Below are positions 47,988 through 57,719 of a stretch of DNA of 64,000 nt, piece by piece. Origin of the DNA: Desulfobulbaceae bacterium (GTDB lineage: Bacteria; Desulfobacterota; Desulfobulbia; Desulfobulbales; VMSU01); the NCBI GenBank assembly GCA_028718985.1, contig JAQUKQ010000003.1:1-64000 (forward strand), written 5' to 3'. Position numbers and translations under genes: made by a program. Position 1 is the stretch's first letter. Each line of letters starts with the position of its first letter. The notes beneath the pieces were generated by a model that was not told the DNA's origin, did no database searches, and saw only the letters and a list, made by a program, of their open reading frames with translations.

Positions 47988-48620
47988 ATGGATACCAAAG
48001 AGATACGCGCAGCATTCGATTCCTTCCTTGACAGCAAGGTCGTTCCCTTGCCCAACAATATAAAGGCGGCAATCGTTGCGGCAACCATCCTTGTCCCCGC
48101 CGTACTCTTCTATTTTCTCTATTTTTCGCCGAAGAACCAAGAAATCGCAGGGCTTGAGCGAAGTGTCGCAACCATGCAGCAGGAGCTCAACACCATCAAG
48201 GCCAAGGCCGCAAAACTTGACGAGCAGAATGCCTTGATGGCCGAAACAGAGGCGAAGTTCAAAGAGGCCGCCATCGTCATCCCAGACACCAAGGAGATCC
48301 CTTCCTTATTGTCCAACATATCTAGCAAAGGGAGCAATGCCGGCCTTGACATCCTCTCTTTTGTGCCAGGGGCCGAAACAGCTAAGGAGTTTTATGCCGA
48401 GATCCCTGTCTCACTTTCCGTCACCGGCACCTACCATAACGTGGGATATTTTTTGGATACAGTCAGCAAATTGCCCCGCATCGTCAACGTAGGCAAAGTC
48501 AGTTTAAGTGGGCCTAAATTGACCGATGGGGAACTGCTGATCAACGCCAAGCTGGATCTGGTAACCTACAAATTCATCGAACCAAGCAATGCGGCAACCG
48601 GAACACAAGCTAAAAAATAA
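47988..48620 (+). CDS. pilO: Type IV pilus assembly protein PilO
   Basis: Inner-membrane partner of PilN, 210 aa. A short cytoplasmic part is followed by a membrane segment (IVAATILVPAVLFYFLYF), a periplasmic coiled coil (EIAGLERSVATMQQELNTIK) and the PilO core domain (YAEIPVSLSVTGTYHNVGYFLD). Its end overlaps pilP by 32 bases. Confidence 0.92.
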   Translation: MDTKEIRAAFDSFLDSKVVPLPNNIKAAIVAATILVPAVLFYFLYFSPKNQEIAGLERSVATMQQELNTIKAKAAKLDEQNALMAETEAKFKEAAIVIPDTKEIPSLLSNISSKGSNAGLDILSFVPGAETAKEFYAEIPVSLSVTGTYHNVGYFLDTVSKLPRIVNVGKVSLSGPKLTDGELLINAKLDLVTYKFIEPSNAATGTQAKK

Positions 48621-49170
48621 GGGCTCGCACCTCGCTGCCCTCTTGCTGCTGACCTCACTCTGGATCGGCGTGGGAGCAAGCTCTGTTCAGTCCTCGCCCA
48701 ACCCGGCCTCAGGGGCGCAGGGTAATGCAACAACCTCTCCCGCTGCACAGGGAGCTGCCTCCGCGGACAAGCCATTAAAAAAGACCCTGGAGGAGATCCT
48801 GCAAACCCCCTTTGCCTATAACCGGGAGAACCGTTCCGACCCCTTCATGCCATTCATCACTGAGCAGACAGGGCCGAAACAGTTTGCCCCTGAGGAAGAT
48901 GCCCCCCTGACAGGGATGCAACTCTTTGAGCCTAGTCAATTGACGCTGGTCACCATCCTGTTTTCAGGAGAAAAGGCTATCGCCATGGTCGAAGACTCCA
49001 CAGGCATGGGTCATATCATCAAGGTAAAAGACAAAATCGGCCGCCGGGGCGAGATTAAAGCCATCGTCCCCAACGCCGTCATCATTGAAGAGTGGTCACT
49101 GACGACCAGCGGCACGAAACGATTGACCACGAATGAGATGGTTTTACGCAAAGAGGGGGACAACGAGTGA
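48589..49170 (+). CDS. pilP: Type IV pilus assembly protein PilP
   Basis: Periplasmic linker between the PilN-PilO complex and the secretin, 193 aa. The N-terminus has a hydrophobic signal segment (LAALLLLTSLWIGVGASS) but no clear lipobox, unlike the lipoprotein PilP of Pseudomonas. A Ser/Ala/Pro linker follows. The beta-sandwich domain has the motif RSDPFMPF, typical of PilP (NPF/DPF region). The ATG at 48589 lies inside pilO; a later start cannot be excluded. Confidence 0.88.
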   Translation: MRQPEHKLKNKGSHLAALLLLTSLWIGVGASSVQSSPNPASGAQGNATTSPAAQGAASADKPLKKTLEEILQTPFAYNRENRSDPFMPFITEQTGPKQFAPEEDAPLTGMQLFEPSQLTLVTILFSGEKAIAMVEDSTGMGHIIKVKDKIGRRGEIKAIVPNAVIIEEWSLTTSGTKRLTTNEMVLRKEGDNE

Positions 49171-51071
49171 ATATCCTAAGAGTTAAGACACTAATCAGTA
49201 TGATCCTGACTCTGTTCATGGCCGCTGCTTTCTGTTCAAGGTGCTGGGCTGAGGAGAGTTCTTATCAGGCCTCGACAATTGTCTTTGCAAAAGATGGCGG
49301 CGGTCTTGCCCTGACCATTAAGGGCAATATGTCGCCAACCTTCACCACCTATCAACTCTTTGATCCTCTTCGGGTTATTATCGATATCGCTAATGCCAGC
49401 TTCGCAGAGTCTCTCCACTTACCGATCGAGGTGAACCAAGCCCCGGTAGCCAAAATCAGTGGTTCCGTACTAGCCGAAAAGCAGCCGGTTATCGCCAAGC
49501 TAGAGGTCTTGCTGAGCAGTGACAGTCAATACACGGTGAAGCGCAACGGCAATGATATCACCCTCGTCTTCAGTGCTGACAAGACAGAGAAAAACGAGGC
49601 CCCTCCTGCCCCTGCAACTGCTGCCCCTGAGCCTAAAATGGTTCCGGAACTGAAAAATAGCCCTGGACGCCCAGAAATATATGACCTCAAGATCGGCAAA
49701 GAAGCGGGTCAAGTAACTGTGCTATTAGTTGCGGACGGGCCGATTCAAGAGTTCACCAAAGTTGCCCTGGCCAAGGGAGACGGTCGTCCGGACCGGATGT
49801 ACATCGATATCCCGGGTGTCAAGGCCCCCGCACTCGATCGCAAAATGAAGGTAGGGGCCGGTGGTGTCTCACAGATCCGAATATCAGACCGAGCCGAAGG
49901 CGCCCGTTTTGTCTTTGATTCCAGCATGGACAAACTCTTTGCCTTCTCCGTTGCCCCTGCGCCGGAAGGACTGCTGGTAAGTATCGGCGACGGTGATACC
50001 GAAGCAGCTCCTCAGGAAACAGTCAAAGCCCCAGAATCTGACCTGGTGAGCAAAATTTTGGCCTCGTCAAAGGAAGAACCAAGGAAAAAACCCTCCAGCT
50101 CAAAGCCCTCGCCGAAGGCTGGAAACGGCGATGAGTTCGCCGAGGCAGGCTATAATCGGGAAAAAATTTCCGTTGATTTTTATAAGACCAATCTGCACAA
50201 TGTCTTCCGACTGATGGGAGAAGTTGGCGGCTATAATATTGTCATTGATGAGTCAGTCTCTGGCGTCCTGACCCTTTCGTTACGAGAAGTGCCCTGGGAT
50301 TTTCTGCTTGATGTCATCCTGAACCTGAAATCTCTGCAAAAGGTGGAACGATACAATACCATCGTTATTTCAGCCAAAGACAAGGGCTTTGTCTGGCCGG
50401 AGAAGCCAATAAACGAGAAAGAAGATTTCCTGGTTGAAACCCCCAGCCAAGAGATGGGTGTCGAGATCAGTAAACAGCTCAATCAACCTCCGGCAGTGCT
50501 TGAAGCCAAGCGGATCATCCAACAAGGCAACTCCTTGGCCAAAGAGGGCAAATTCAAGGAGGCCCTCGGCCTGTATCAGAGTGCTCTCGACAAATGGCCA
50601 GACAATGCAGACCTTGCCAAACGCATGGCCGGCATGTGTCTCGTTGACCTGGGCTATAATCAGGCGGCCGTCGATTATGCCAAGAAGGCCTTGGCCATCA
50701 ACGGCCATGATCCAGAGGCTGCCCTGCAGGCAGCGGTTGGCCTGGCCAACATGCGGCAGCCGGAAGCACGCCTCTACTTTGAAAAAGCAATTAGCACGAG
50801 TAAGCCATCCAGGTCGGCTCTCCTCAGTTACGCTGGCTTCCAAGAGGAGAATGAGAACTATACCGGCGCCATTGCCACGCTAACGAAATTTACCGAGCTA
50901 TACAGCGCGAGCCTTGAAACCATGATCGCTCGGGCCCGTATTTTTGATAAACAGGGCAATTCAGACTTAGCAGTCAAAGAGTATAAGTCGATTATGTATT
51001 CAGGCTATGATCTAGCGCCTGATTTGGCCCAATACATCAAAGGGCGAATCGCCTTGGCAAATAAGCAGTAA
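49167..51071 (+). CDS. AMIN-STN-TPR protein (PilQ N-terminal-like, without secretin domain)
   Basis: A 634-residue exported protein. After a signal peptide (ILTLFMAAAFCSRCWA) come two AMIN domains (about residues 35-140 and 170-275) that bind peptidoglycan in PilQ. An STN/N0 secretin-type domain follows (KISVDFYKTNLHNVFRLMGE, near residue 335, to about 405). Where PilQ would continue with N1 and the secretin barrel, it instead carries tetratricopeptide repeats (about residues 450-634, EALGLYQSALDKWPDNADLA). It overlaps pilP by 4 bases (ATGA) and precedes the true secretin gene. It may combine the PilQ N-terminus with a PilF/MshN-like helper; this is inference. Confidence 0.8.
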   Translation: MNILRVKTLISMILTLFMAAAFCSRCWAEESSYQASTIVFAKDGGGLALTIKGNMSPTFTTYQLFDPLRVIIDIANASFAESLHLPIEVNQAPVAKISGSVLAEKQPVIAKLEVLLSSDSQYTVKRNGNDITLVFSADKTEKNEAPPAPATAAPEPKMVPELKNSPGRPEIYDLKIGKEAGQVTVLLVADGPIQEFTKVALAKGDGRPDRMYIDIPGVKAPALDRKMKVGAGGVSQIRISDRAEGARFVFDSSMDKLFAFSVAPAPEGLLVSIGDGDTEAAPQETVKAPESDLVSKILASSKEEPRKKPSSSKPSPKAGNGDEFAEAGYNREKISVDFYKTNLHNVFRLMGEVGGYNIVIDESVSGVLTLSLREVPWDFLLDVILNLKSLQKVERYNTIVISAKDKGFVWPEKPINEKEDFLVETPSQEMGVEISKQLNQPPAVLEAKRIIQQGNSLAKEGKFKEALGLYQSALDKWPDNADLAKRMAGMCLVDLGYNQAAVDYAKKALAINGHDPEAALQAAVGLANMRQPEARLYFEKAISTSKPSRSALLSYAGFQEENENYTGAIATLTKFTELYSASLETMIARARIFDKQGNSDLAVKEYKSIMYSGYDLAPDLAQYIKGRIALANKQ

Positions 51072-51095
51072 CCTTCCCCGAGACTGGAGTGACAT

Positions 51096-52799
51096 ATGGC
51101 AGCACAACATCGACATAATCATGGTTTAAGAAAATCGGGCATCATTTCCTGGATATGCGCCCTCGCCATCATCGCCTCTTTCTGTGGCTGTGCCCCACAT
51201 CCAACACCAGAGGACCAGGCCAATGCCTTCATCGCAGAACATACCAAAGATGCGATTGACGGTTCGGCCGTGAAACAAAAAGACGATGTGAGTGCACCGC
51301 AGCAACTCCCCGTCCGCTACCAGAACCCTTCCTATTCTCTAAAATCCCCCTCGGGGGTGGACAGCGGTTTCAACTCAGAGCTCTCTACCCCTGTAGGAGC
51401 TAAAATCGCTCCTGTCGGCCCCAAACCTTTACGAATGGTCATCCAGGAATTGGCTAAACTCAAAGGCATGAATGTCAGTTGGGCCAACGATGTTGACAAA
51501 GACTCCTTAGTGCAAGTCACCATCATGCCGGAAGAGGATTTTTTTGAGGCCATTGACAATGTCCTGCGTCAACTCGATTACTCGCACGAGATGCAAGGCA
51601 ATACCATCGTCATCAAGCATAAGGAGACAAAAAAGTTCCATATTGCCATGCCATTTATGGCTTCCTCCTATTCAACCGGCGTTGGCGGCGATGTGCTCGG
51701 TAACACCGAAGGTTCCAACATGACCGGTAACCTGAACCTGAACAGCAGTGAAAATAAATTTGATATCTGGAAAAATATCGAGGCCAACCTGGACAAAATT
51801 CTCGAAATTTGGTCAGCACCGCCCCCGCCTGTAACCGTTGCGGCAACCGCGCCCACGACTGCAGGTGCAGCAGGCACTACCCCCCCTGCCGAAACCGCCC
51901 CTCCTGCAGCTACAACACCCCCATCTGAAAATAGCGGCCATTCCGGACTCGGCTACTACACCATTGACCGCCCAATCGGCTTAGTGACCGTCACCGCGCC
52001 CCCTTCCCTGCTTGAAAAAGTCGAGAGCTACATCAATAATTTAAAGGGTGAAATCTACCGTCAGGTGTCAATCGAGGCTAAAATTGTTGAGGTCACCTTG
52101 TCCAACGACAACACCAGCGGCTTGGACTGGAGCGCACTTTCCTCTCAAGTCGGACTCAACTTCAATTTCAGCAGCATCAACCTGAGCCAGGGCAGCACCT
52201 TTACCACCGAACAAGACAATAGTATGGTAACATTGGTGCCCCCTGCCTTTAACGTCCTGATCGATGCCATGAAAAAACAGGGTAGCGTTGAGGTACTTTC
52301 CAATCCTAAACTCAGCGTCATGAATGGCCAGCCGGCCATGATCAGCGTCGGTGAAAACGTCACCTATGTCAAATCAGTCGACGCTACCACCGATGGCACA
52401 ACCGGCTCAGTCACCTACACCATCACGCCGGACAGTGTCATGTCAGGGCTGGGAATGGGCGTCATCGCAACCATTTTGGATGATGAACAGATTATCCTCA
52501 ATCTGACCCCTGTCACCTCATCCCTTACCCAACCCATCGAGTATAAGGTCGTTGGCGGAAGCCAAGTAGGGCTACCCAAGGTCAACCTTCGAGAGCTGAG
52601 CACCATGGTCCGCGTCAAAAGCGGTGAAATGCTGGTAGTCGGTGGACTTACCGACACCAGATCGACCTATAATAACGACTCTCTTGTTGGCTTGGGTGAA
52701 ATACCGAGCCCAGTAGGGAAACTCTTCAGAAAAGACGGTACTGACAAGACAAAGAAAGAATTGATCATCTTGCTCCGCCCACAGATTATTTCCCTGTAA
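51096..52799 (+). CDS. mshL: MshL/PilQ-like outer-membrane secretin
   Basis: The 567-residue secretin of the pilus. The N-terminal hydrophobic segment ends in a lipobox-like FCGC, so it is probably a lipoprotein. A secretin N domain ([17 protein letters not shown]) follows, then a Pro/Thr/Ala linker (about residues 245-280). A second N domain and the C-terminal secretin barrel come next: [31 protein letters not shown], and the end [14 protein letters not shown]. Overall it resembles MshL of MSHA pili more than PilQ. It is last in the pil operon and followed by a terminator. Confidence 0.88.
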   Translation: MAAQHRHNHGLRKSGIISWICALAIIASFCGCAPHPTPEDQANAFIAEHTKDAIDGSAVKQKDDVSAPQQLPVRYQNPSYSLKSPSGVDSGFNSELSTPVGAKIAPVGPKPLRMVIQELAKLKGMNVSWANDVDKDSLVQVTIMPEEDFFEAIDNVLRQLDYSHEMQGNTIVIKHKETKKFHIAMPFMASSYSTGVGGDVLGNTEGSNMTGNLNLNSSENKFDIWKNIEANLDKILEIWSAPPPPVTVAATAPTTAGAAGTTPPAETAPPAATTPPSENSGHSGLGYYTIDRPIGLVTVTAPPSLLEKVESYINNLKGEIYRQVSIEAKIVEVTLSNDNTSGLDWSALSSQVGLNFNFSSINLSQGSTFTTEQDNSMVTLVPPAFNVLIDAMKKQGSVEVLSNPKLSVMNGQPAMISVGENVTYVKSVDATTDGTTGSVTYTITPDSVMSGLGMGVIATILDDEQIILNLTPVTSSLTQPIEYKVVGGSQVGLPKVNLRELSTMVRVKSGEMLVVGGLTDTRSTYNNDSLVGLGEIPSPVGKLFRKDGTDKTKKELIILLRPQIISL

Positions 52800-52844
52800 G
52801 CTCCGAGAGGGACTTTCCCCTCGATCGCAGCAGAATTTTCCTTG

Positions 52845-52886
52845 AAAACAGATGTCCCCCGTTGTATGTGGGGACATCTGTTTTTT
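52845..52886 (+). terminator. Intrinsic terminator of the pil operon
   Basis: AAAACAGATGTCCCC pairs perfectly with GGGGACATCTGTTTT around a 10-base loop and is followed by a T run. Confidence 0.88.
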
Positions 52887-52951
52887 ATTTATCACTGTCC
52901 GCTAGCAGCACACACAACACCCCTGATCTCCTCGTATCTATGGTGAATTCT

Positions 52952-53833
52952 ATGAAAACAGCCGTTGAAAAAGCAAAAATTCTAATCGAGTCCCTTCCCT
53001 ACATCAAAAGTTTCGCCAACAAGACGGTGGTGATCAAATACGGGGGCCACGCCATGGTGGACGAAGCCTTGAAAAAAAGCTTCGCTCTCGACATCATCTT
53101 GCTCAAGTATATCGGCATCAATCCGGTAGTGGTGCATGGTGGAGGCCCTCAAATCAATGAATTTCTAAAAAAAATGAATATCCAGTCGAGCTATATCCAG
53201 GGGATGCGAGTCACGGATGGCGAGACCATGGACGTCGTGGAGATGGTACTGGTAGGTAAGGTCAACAAGGAGATCGTCAGTCTCATCAACCTGCATGGCG
53301 GCAAGGCAGTCGGCCTCTCTGGCCGCGACGGCGACTTGGTCAAGGCAAAAAAGATGCAGATCATGAAGAGTCAGCTTACTGATGCGCCACCCGAGATTAT
53401 CGACTTAGGACGTGTGGGTGAGGTGACCGCCGTCAATCCCGACATTCTAGAAACCTTGGACGCCAAGGACTTCATCCCGGTCATCGCCCCGGTTGGCGTC
53501 GGTGCGGACGGCAAGTCCTATAACATCAATGCCGATCTGGTAGCAGGTGCCATCGCTGCCGAACTGAAGGCGGAAAAATTACTCCTGCTGACCGATGTCG
53601 AGGGGATCCTTGACAAGGACAAGACTCTCATTCCTACCATGACCTGCGCTGAGGCAAAAAGACAGATCGAAGCCGGCATCATTGTCGGCGGCATGATCCC
53701 CAAGGTGCGCTGCTGCATGGATGCGGTGCAGGCTGGGGTCAAGAAGGCGCACATCATCGATGGCCGACTGGAACACTCCATCCTCTTGGAGATTTTCACC
53801 CGTCAAGGCATTGGCTCGGAGGTAGTAGCATGA
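52952..53833 (+). CDS. argB: Acetylglutamate kinase ArgB
   Basis: Second step of arginine synthesis. The 293-residue protein has the amino-acid-kinase motifs [21 protein letters not shown] and [14 protein letters not shown], and the end [12 protein letters not shown] is typical of ArgB. The N-terminal helix region [15 protein letters not shown] suggests an arginine-sensitive form, though this is uncertain. The ATG at 52952 is preferred over that at 52940; the frame is open upstream only through the terminator. It overlaps argD by 4 bases. Confidence 0.95.
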   Translation: MKTAVEKAKILIESLPYIKSFANKTVVIKYGGHAMVDEALKKSFALDIILLKYIGINPVVVHGGGPQINEFLKKMNIQSSYIQGMRVTDGETMDVVEMVLVGKVNKEIVSLINLHGGKAVGLSGRDGDLVKAKKMQIMKSQLTDAPPEIIDLGRVGEVTAVNPDILETLDAKDFIPVIAPVGVGADGKSYNINADLVAGAIAAELKAEKLLLLTDVEGILDKDKTLIPTMTCAEAKRQIEAGIIVGGMIPKVRCCMDAVQAGVKKAHIIDGRLEHSILLEIFTRQGIGSEVVA

Positions 53834-55026
53834 CCTCAAACCAAGAAATCATCACGAAAAGCACTAACGCCTTCATCGGCACCTACACCAGATTCCCAGT
53901 GGCAATGGTTGAGGGCCGTGGTTGCCTCTTACAAGATGCCAATGGCAGGCAATATCTTGACTTTCTCTCCGGGATTGCAGTCTGCGCCCTCGGGCACTGC
54001 CATCCTGCAGTCACCCGCGCCATCTGCGAGCAAGCCGCAAAATTGGTCCATGTCTCCAATCTCTTCCATACCATCCCGCAGACCGAATTAGCCTCCCTCC
54101 TGGTCGATAACTCTTTTGCCGACCGAGTCTTTTTTGCCAACTCCGGTGCCGAGGCCAATGAAGCGGCGATAAAACTGGCACGTATCGCAAGCGCCCCAGG
54201 AAAGTACGAAATCATCAGTCTTGAAGGCTCGTTCCATGGCCGGACGTTAGCCACAGTGGCGGCAACCGGTCAAAAAAAATTCCATCAGGGCTTTGAACCC
54301 ATGCCCCAGGGCTTTTCCGCCGCACCTTTCGGTGACCTTGCAGCCTTGGAGTCAATGATCACCCCCGCCACCAGTGCCATTCTTTGCGAACCCCTGCAGG
54401 GAGAGAGCGGGGTGCGACCATTACCGAAAGATTACCTGCAGGGAATCCGAGACATCTGCAACCAGCATGGCTTACTTTTGATTTTCGACGAGGTCCAGGT
54501 CGGCATGGGCCGCACCGGCTCCCTGTTTGCCTACGAACAGCTTGGGGTGACGCCAGATATCATGACGCTCGCCAAGGGCATTGGTAACGGTATGCCGCTT
54601 GGTGCCATGCTGACCACCGAGACAATCGCCGCCTCCATGCAGGCTGGCACACACGCCTCGACCTTTGGCGGCAACCCAGTCTCCTGCGCCGCAGGCCTTG
54701 CAGTGATGGCAACCATGCTCGCCCCTGGTTTTATGGATCAAGTCAAGGCACGAGGCCGCTATCTGGCAGGGAAGTTAACAGAGTTGGCCGCCAAATATCC
54801 AAAACTTCTACATGGCGTTCGTGGAATGGGGTTGATTCAGGGTGTGGTGTTGACCGAAATCGGGGTAGCCCACGGCCCAGGAATCATCAAGACCCTCTTT
54901 GAGAAAGGAGTACTCGCTAATTTTGCCGGGAACGTGGCACTGCGCTTCATCCCGCCACTTATTGTCAGCGAAGCAGAGATTGACCAGATGATCGTAACTC
55001 TTGATACAACGCTTGCTGCCTATTAG
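53830..55026 (+). CDS. argD: Acetylornithine aminotransferase ArgD
   Basis: PLP enzyme converting N-acetylglutamate semialdehyde to acetylornithine, 398 aa. [47 protein letters not shown] and the Schiff-base Lys in [14 protein letters not shown] are canonical class III aminotransferase motifs. The ATG lies in an ATGA overlap with argB. It converges with queH, 15 bases away. Confidence 0.95.
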   Translation: MTSNQEIITKSTNAFIGTYTRFPVAMVEGRGCLLQDANGRQYLDFLSGIAVCALGHCHPAVTRAICEQAAKLVHVSNLFHTIPQTELASLLVDNSFADRVFFANSGAEANEAAIKLARIASAPGKYEIISLEGSFHGRTLATVAATGQKKFHQGFEPMPQGFSAAPFGDLAALESMITPATSAILCEPLQGESGVRPLPKDYLQGIRDICNQHGLLLIFDEVQVGMGRTGSLFAYEQLGVTPDIMTLAKGIGNGMPLGAMLTTETIAASMQAGTHASTFGGNPVSCAAGLAVMATMLAPGFMDQVKARGRYLAGKLTELAAKYPKLLHGVRGMGLIQGVVLTEIGVAHGPGIIKTLFEKGVLANFAGNVALRFIPPLIVSEAEIDQMIVTLDTTLAAY

Positions 55027-55041
55027 CACAAACCGCGATTT

Positions 55042-55593
55042 TCAAACAGCTTTGCCCTTACGCCATCTCTTATCATAGCGCTCCTGCTCGCTGTAGATGC
55101 AACCACAATAGGGTTGCCGGTAAAGTTCCATAGAGATTGACTGGTCAATTCCCGCCTGCCAACCAGCCCGAAAATCCTCATAATAAAAAGGAATGCCTAG
55201 TTCTGCGGCCAAAGCCTCGCCTTGCTCCTTGAGCAAGGTATGATTTTGGTAGCGGCTATAGAGCAGGGTAGTGGAAAAGGCATCGGCACCAAGTGAGATG
55301 GCCTTTTCTGCGGTGGGCCGGAGACGCATAGCATAGCAAAGTCCGCAGCGACTCTCCTCATGAAAGACAACCTGGCGAAGATAGTCCCGCAAGCCATACT
55401 GCCGCTCATACTCGACCTGAAAATCAGTGAGCCGGCTCATGCTCTCCAGTGCCTCTAAACGTCTTTGAAACTCTTTGAAGGGGTGGATATTCGGATTGAA
55501 GAAGAAGCCCTGGGCCTCATGCCCCGCGGCGCGAATACTGGCCAAAGGGGTGATGGCACACGGGCCACAACAAACATGCAGAAGGATATTCAC
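55042..55593 (-). CDS. queH: Epoxyqueuosine reductase QueH
   Basis: Last step of queuosine synthesis on tRNA, reducing epoxyqueuosine. The 183-residue protein has the QueH cysteine pairs: HVCCGPCAI near the N-terminus, [10 protein letters not shown] near residue 84, and YCGC near residue 163, which together hold a 4Fe-4S cluster. It replaces the unrelated QueG in many anaerobes. It overlaps the upstream activator gene by 4 bases (ATGA). Confidence 0.93.
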   Translation of the reverse strand: MNILLHVCCGPCAITPLASIRAAGHEAQGFFFNPNIHPFKEFQRRLEALESMSRLTDFQVEYERQYGLRDYLRQVVFHEESRCGLCYAMRLRPTAEKAISLGADAFSTTLLYSRYQNHTLLKEQGEALAAELGIPFYYEDFRAGWQAGIDQSISMELYRQPYCGCIYSEQERYDKRWRKGKAV

Positions 55594-57143
55594 GATTTAG
55601 TGACCTTAAATTGACCGGCATCAATCGCGTACTTGTGGATCTTATAGTTGATAATTCTGAGGCTGGTATCGAGATATTCAGCCGCCTTACTTTGGTTGCC
55701 ATTGAACCGTTTTAAGGCATCGAAAATCAGCTCCCGTTCAAAATTCTCGACCGAAGCCGCAAACGAGAGCGGGTTCGCCTCACTGACCGAGGCCGAACTC
55801 TGTAGCGTAGGCGGCAGGTGATAACTTTTGATGGTATCCTCATCACAGATCAAAAGCGCACGCTCAATGCAGTTCTGCAACTCCCTGACGTTGCCTGGCC
55901 AATGGTACTGTATCAGCAGGTCGATCGCCGAAGTCGAGATACGCTGCACCTTCTTGCTGTTTTCCTCGTTATACTTCTGCAGGAAATATTCGGCTAGCAG
56001 CAAGATGTCGGTACGGCGTTCACGAAGCGGTGGGATATAGATAGGAAAGACATTGAGGCGATAGTAAAAATCTTCCCGAAAACTGCCTTGAGCGACGGCT
56101 TTCTCGAGATCCTTATTGGTCGCGGTGATCAGCCTGACATTGCACTTCCTCAATGTGGAACTGCCAAGCCGCTGAATTTCACGATCCTGCACCACGTTCA
56201 GGAGCTTGACCTGAATGGCCATGGACAACTCGCCGATTTCGTCAAGAAAGAGAGTCCCTCCTTCCGCCAACTCGAATCGCCCCTTCTTCATGCTGGTGGC
56301 ACCAGTAAAGGCCCCCTTTTCATATCCAAACAGCTCACTTTCGAGCAAGGTTTCCGGTAGGGCAGAGCAGTTTACCGCGATAAATGGTTGCTTAGCCCGT
56401 TTACTGTTAAAGTGAATGGCCTTCGCCACCAGCGTCTTCCCGGTGCCCGACTCACCCCGTAAAAGAACCGTAGCATTGGAGTCCGCCACGCGACTGGTCA
56501 TCTCCAACACCTCTTGCATACGGCTGCTACTCGAAATAATAGTCTCTATCCGATACTTATCCGAAAGCTGCTGTTTGAGCTGAATATTTTCATGCAAGAG
56601 CTGCTCTTTTTCCTGGTTCGAGATCTGGATCCGGGTCGCCGTTTGCGCAAAAAGGCCACTGACAATTGTGAGGAATCGAATCTCCTCCTCATAATTAGCC
56701 CCCTCTTGATAGTCGCAATCGGCGCTCAAGGAACCAATCGTGTTCTTGCCATGTTTGATCGGCACGCAGAGAAAAGAGATAGCCTTACCGCTCAGATTGC
56801 CACGAGTCCGTGTGCGGTTGAGAAAAAGCGGCTCCTTACTCACCTGCGGGACAATGATCGGGGTACCGGTCGCGACAACTCTCCCGGTAATCCCTTCACC
56901 AACCTCATAGACCCCACGCTTCCTGGCCTCGGCACTCATGCCGTGGGCGACCTCGATTTCCAGTTGGTCGGTCTTCGGATTGATGAGCGTCACCGTACCA
57001 TTTTGCAAACCGGCGTAGGCGGCAAGAATGGTCAATGATCGTTTCAGACAATCATGAAGATCGGTAGACGAGGCCAAGACCTTGGTAATCTCATAGAGAC
57101 AGGTAAGTGTAGCAAGCTCCTTATTGTGTTGTTTCATGGTCAT
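55590..57143 (-). CDS. NifA-like sigma-54-dependent activator
   Basis: A 517-residue enhancer-binding protein. An N-terminal GAF domain (about residues 20-180, [18 protein letters not shown]) is followed by the AAA+ domain with the Walker [19 protein letters not shown], the sigma-54 contact loop [16 protein letters not shown] and Walker [14 protein letters not shown] Fis-type helix-turn-helix is at the end ([23 protein letters not shown]). The domain order is that of NifA, but no nitrogen-fixation genes are in the window, so the target is unknown. It is coupled to queH and follows the SGNH gene by 48 bases. Confidence 0.9.
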   Translation of the reverse strand: MTMKQHNKELATLTCLYEITKVLASSTDLHDCLKRSLTILAAYAGLQNGTVTLINPKTDQLEIEVAHGMSAEARKRGVYEVGEGITGRVVATGTPIIVPQVSKEPLFLNRTRTRGNLSGKAISFLCVPIKHGKNTIGSLSADCDYQEGANYEEEIRFLTIVSGLFAQTATRIQISNQEKEQLLHENIQLKQQLSDKYRIETIISSSSRMQEVLEMTSRVADSNATVLLRGESGTGKTLVAKAIHFNSKRAKQPFIAVNCSALPETLLESELFGYEKGAFTGATSMKKGRFELAEGGTLFLDEIGELSMAIQVKLLNVVQDREIQRLGSSTLRKCNVRLITATNKDLEKAVAQGSFREDFYYRLNVFPIYIPPLRERRTDILLLAEYFLQKYNEENSKKVQRISTSAIDLLIQYHWPGNVRELQNCIERALLICDEDTIKSYHLPPTLQSSASVSEANPLSFAASVENFERELIFDALKRFNGNQSKAAEYLDTSLRIINYKIHKYAIDAGQFKVTKS

Positions 57144-57191
57144 GGCAGAAAAATTGTAAATGATTGCAGGGCCAAACGTAAGAACTGCGCT

Positions 57192-57719
57192 CTATCCATT
57201 ACCTGTAACGAGATAGTTTTCGATAGCCGCACTCCACAACTTGTAGCCGTACTGACTTAAATGTACCCCATCGTCAAGGAAACAAGGGCTGCTGGCGGCA
57301 GAACCTGACAAAAATCGACACCCGTCGAGATACCCTATTTTGTAGCGCAGGGCAAGTTCTTCCACTCTTGCGTTGGTCTGAACAATTAAATTCGGTGCAA
57401 GCCACGGCAAGGTCATGGGCATGATTGCGTTGACCAGACAATCGGCTTCAGGCAACACCTGCTGCAACCTGACGATAATGCGCTCATAACTGGCAAGAAA
57501 ATCGACCCCCATCAAGAGGTCGTTCGTGCCGGTCATAAGTATCACAGCATCTGCGTTGAATGATTTAGGGCCAAAAGATGACAGTCTGACCAAAAGCTCA
57601 GAAGCTGTTTCACCCGCCACCCCAAGGTTCAGCACAAAGGCCTCGGCAAAGCGCTCCTGCCAATCGAAATACTCGATCAGGGAGTCCCCAAGAAAGCAGA
57701 GTTTTGTTCTTTTCTTCAC
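57192..57719 (-). CDS. SGNH/GDSL-family hydrolase
   Basis: A 175-residue esterase-like protein without signal peptide. Block I CFLGDSLIE carries the catalytic Ser, block III MTGTNDLLMG the Asn, and block V LDDGVHLSQYGYKLW the Asp-His pair. Block II Gly is in LGVAGETASE. The substrate is unknown. The GTG start at 57719 overlaps the glgX stop (GTGA), so it is coupled to glgX. Confidence 0.85.
   Translation of the reverse strand: MKKRTKLCFLGDSLIEYFDWQERFAEAFVLNLGVAGETASELLVRLSSFGPKSFNADAVILMTGTNDLLMGVDFLASYERIIVRLQQVLPEADCLVNAIMPMTLPWLAPNLIVQTNARVEELALRYKIGYLDGCRFLSGSAASSPCFLDDGVHLSQYGYKLWSAAIENYLVTGNG

Noticed and set aside
52862-52951. N-terminal extension of argB
   Set aside because: It would begin inside the pil operon terminator and adds residues not seen in ArgB.
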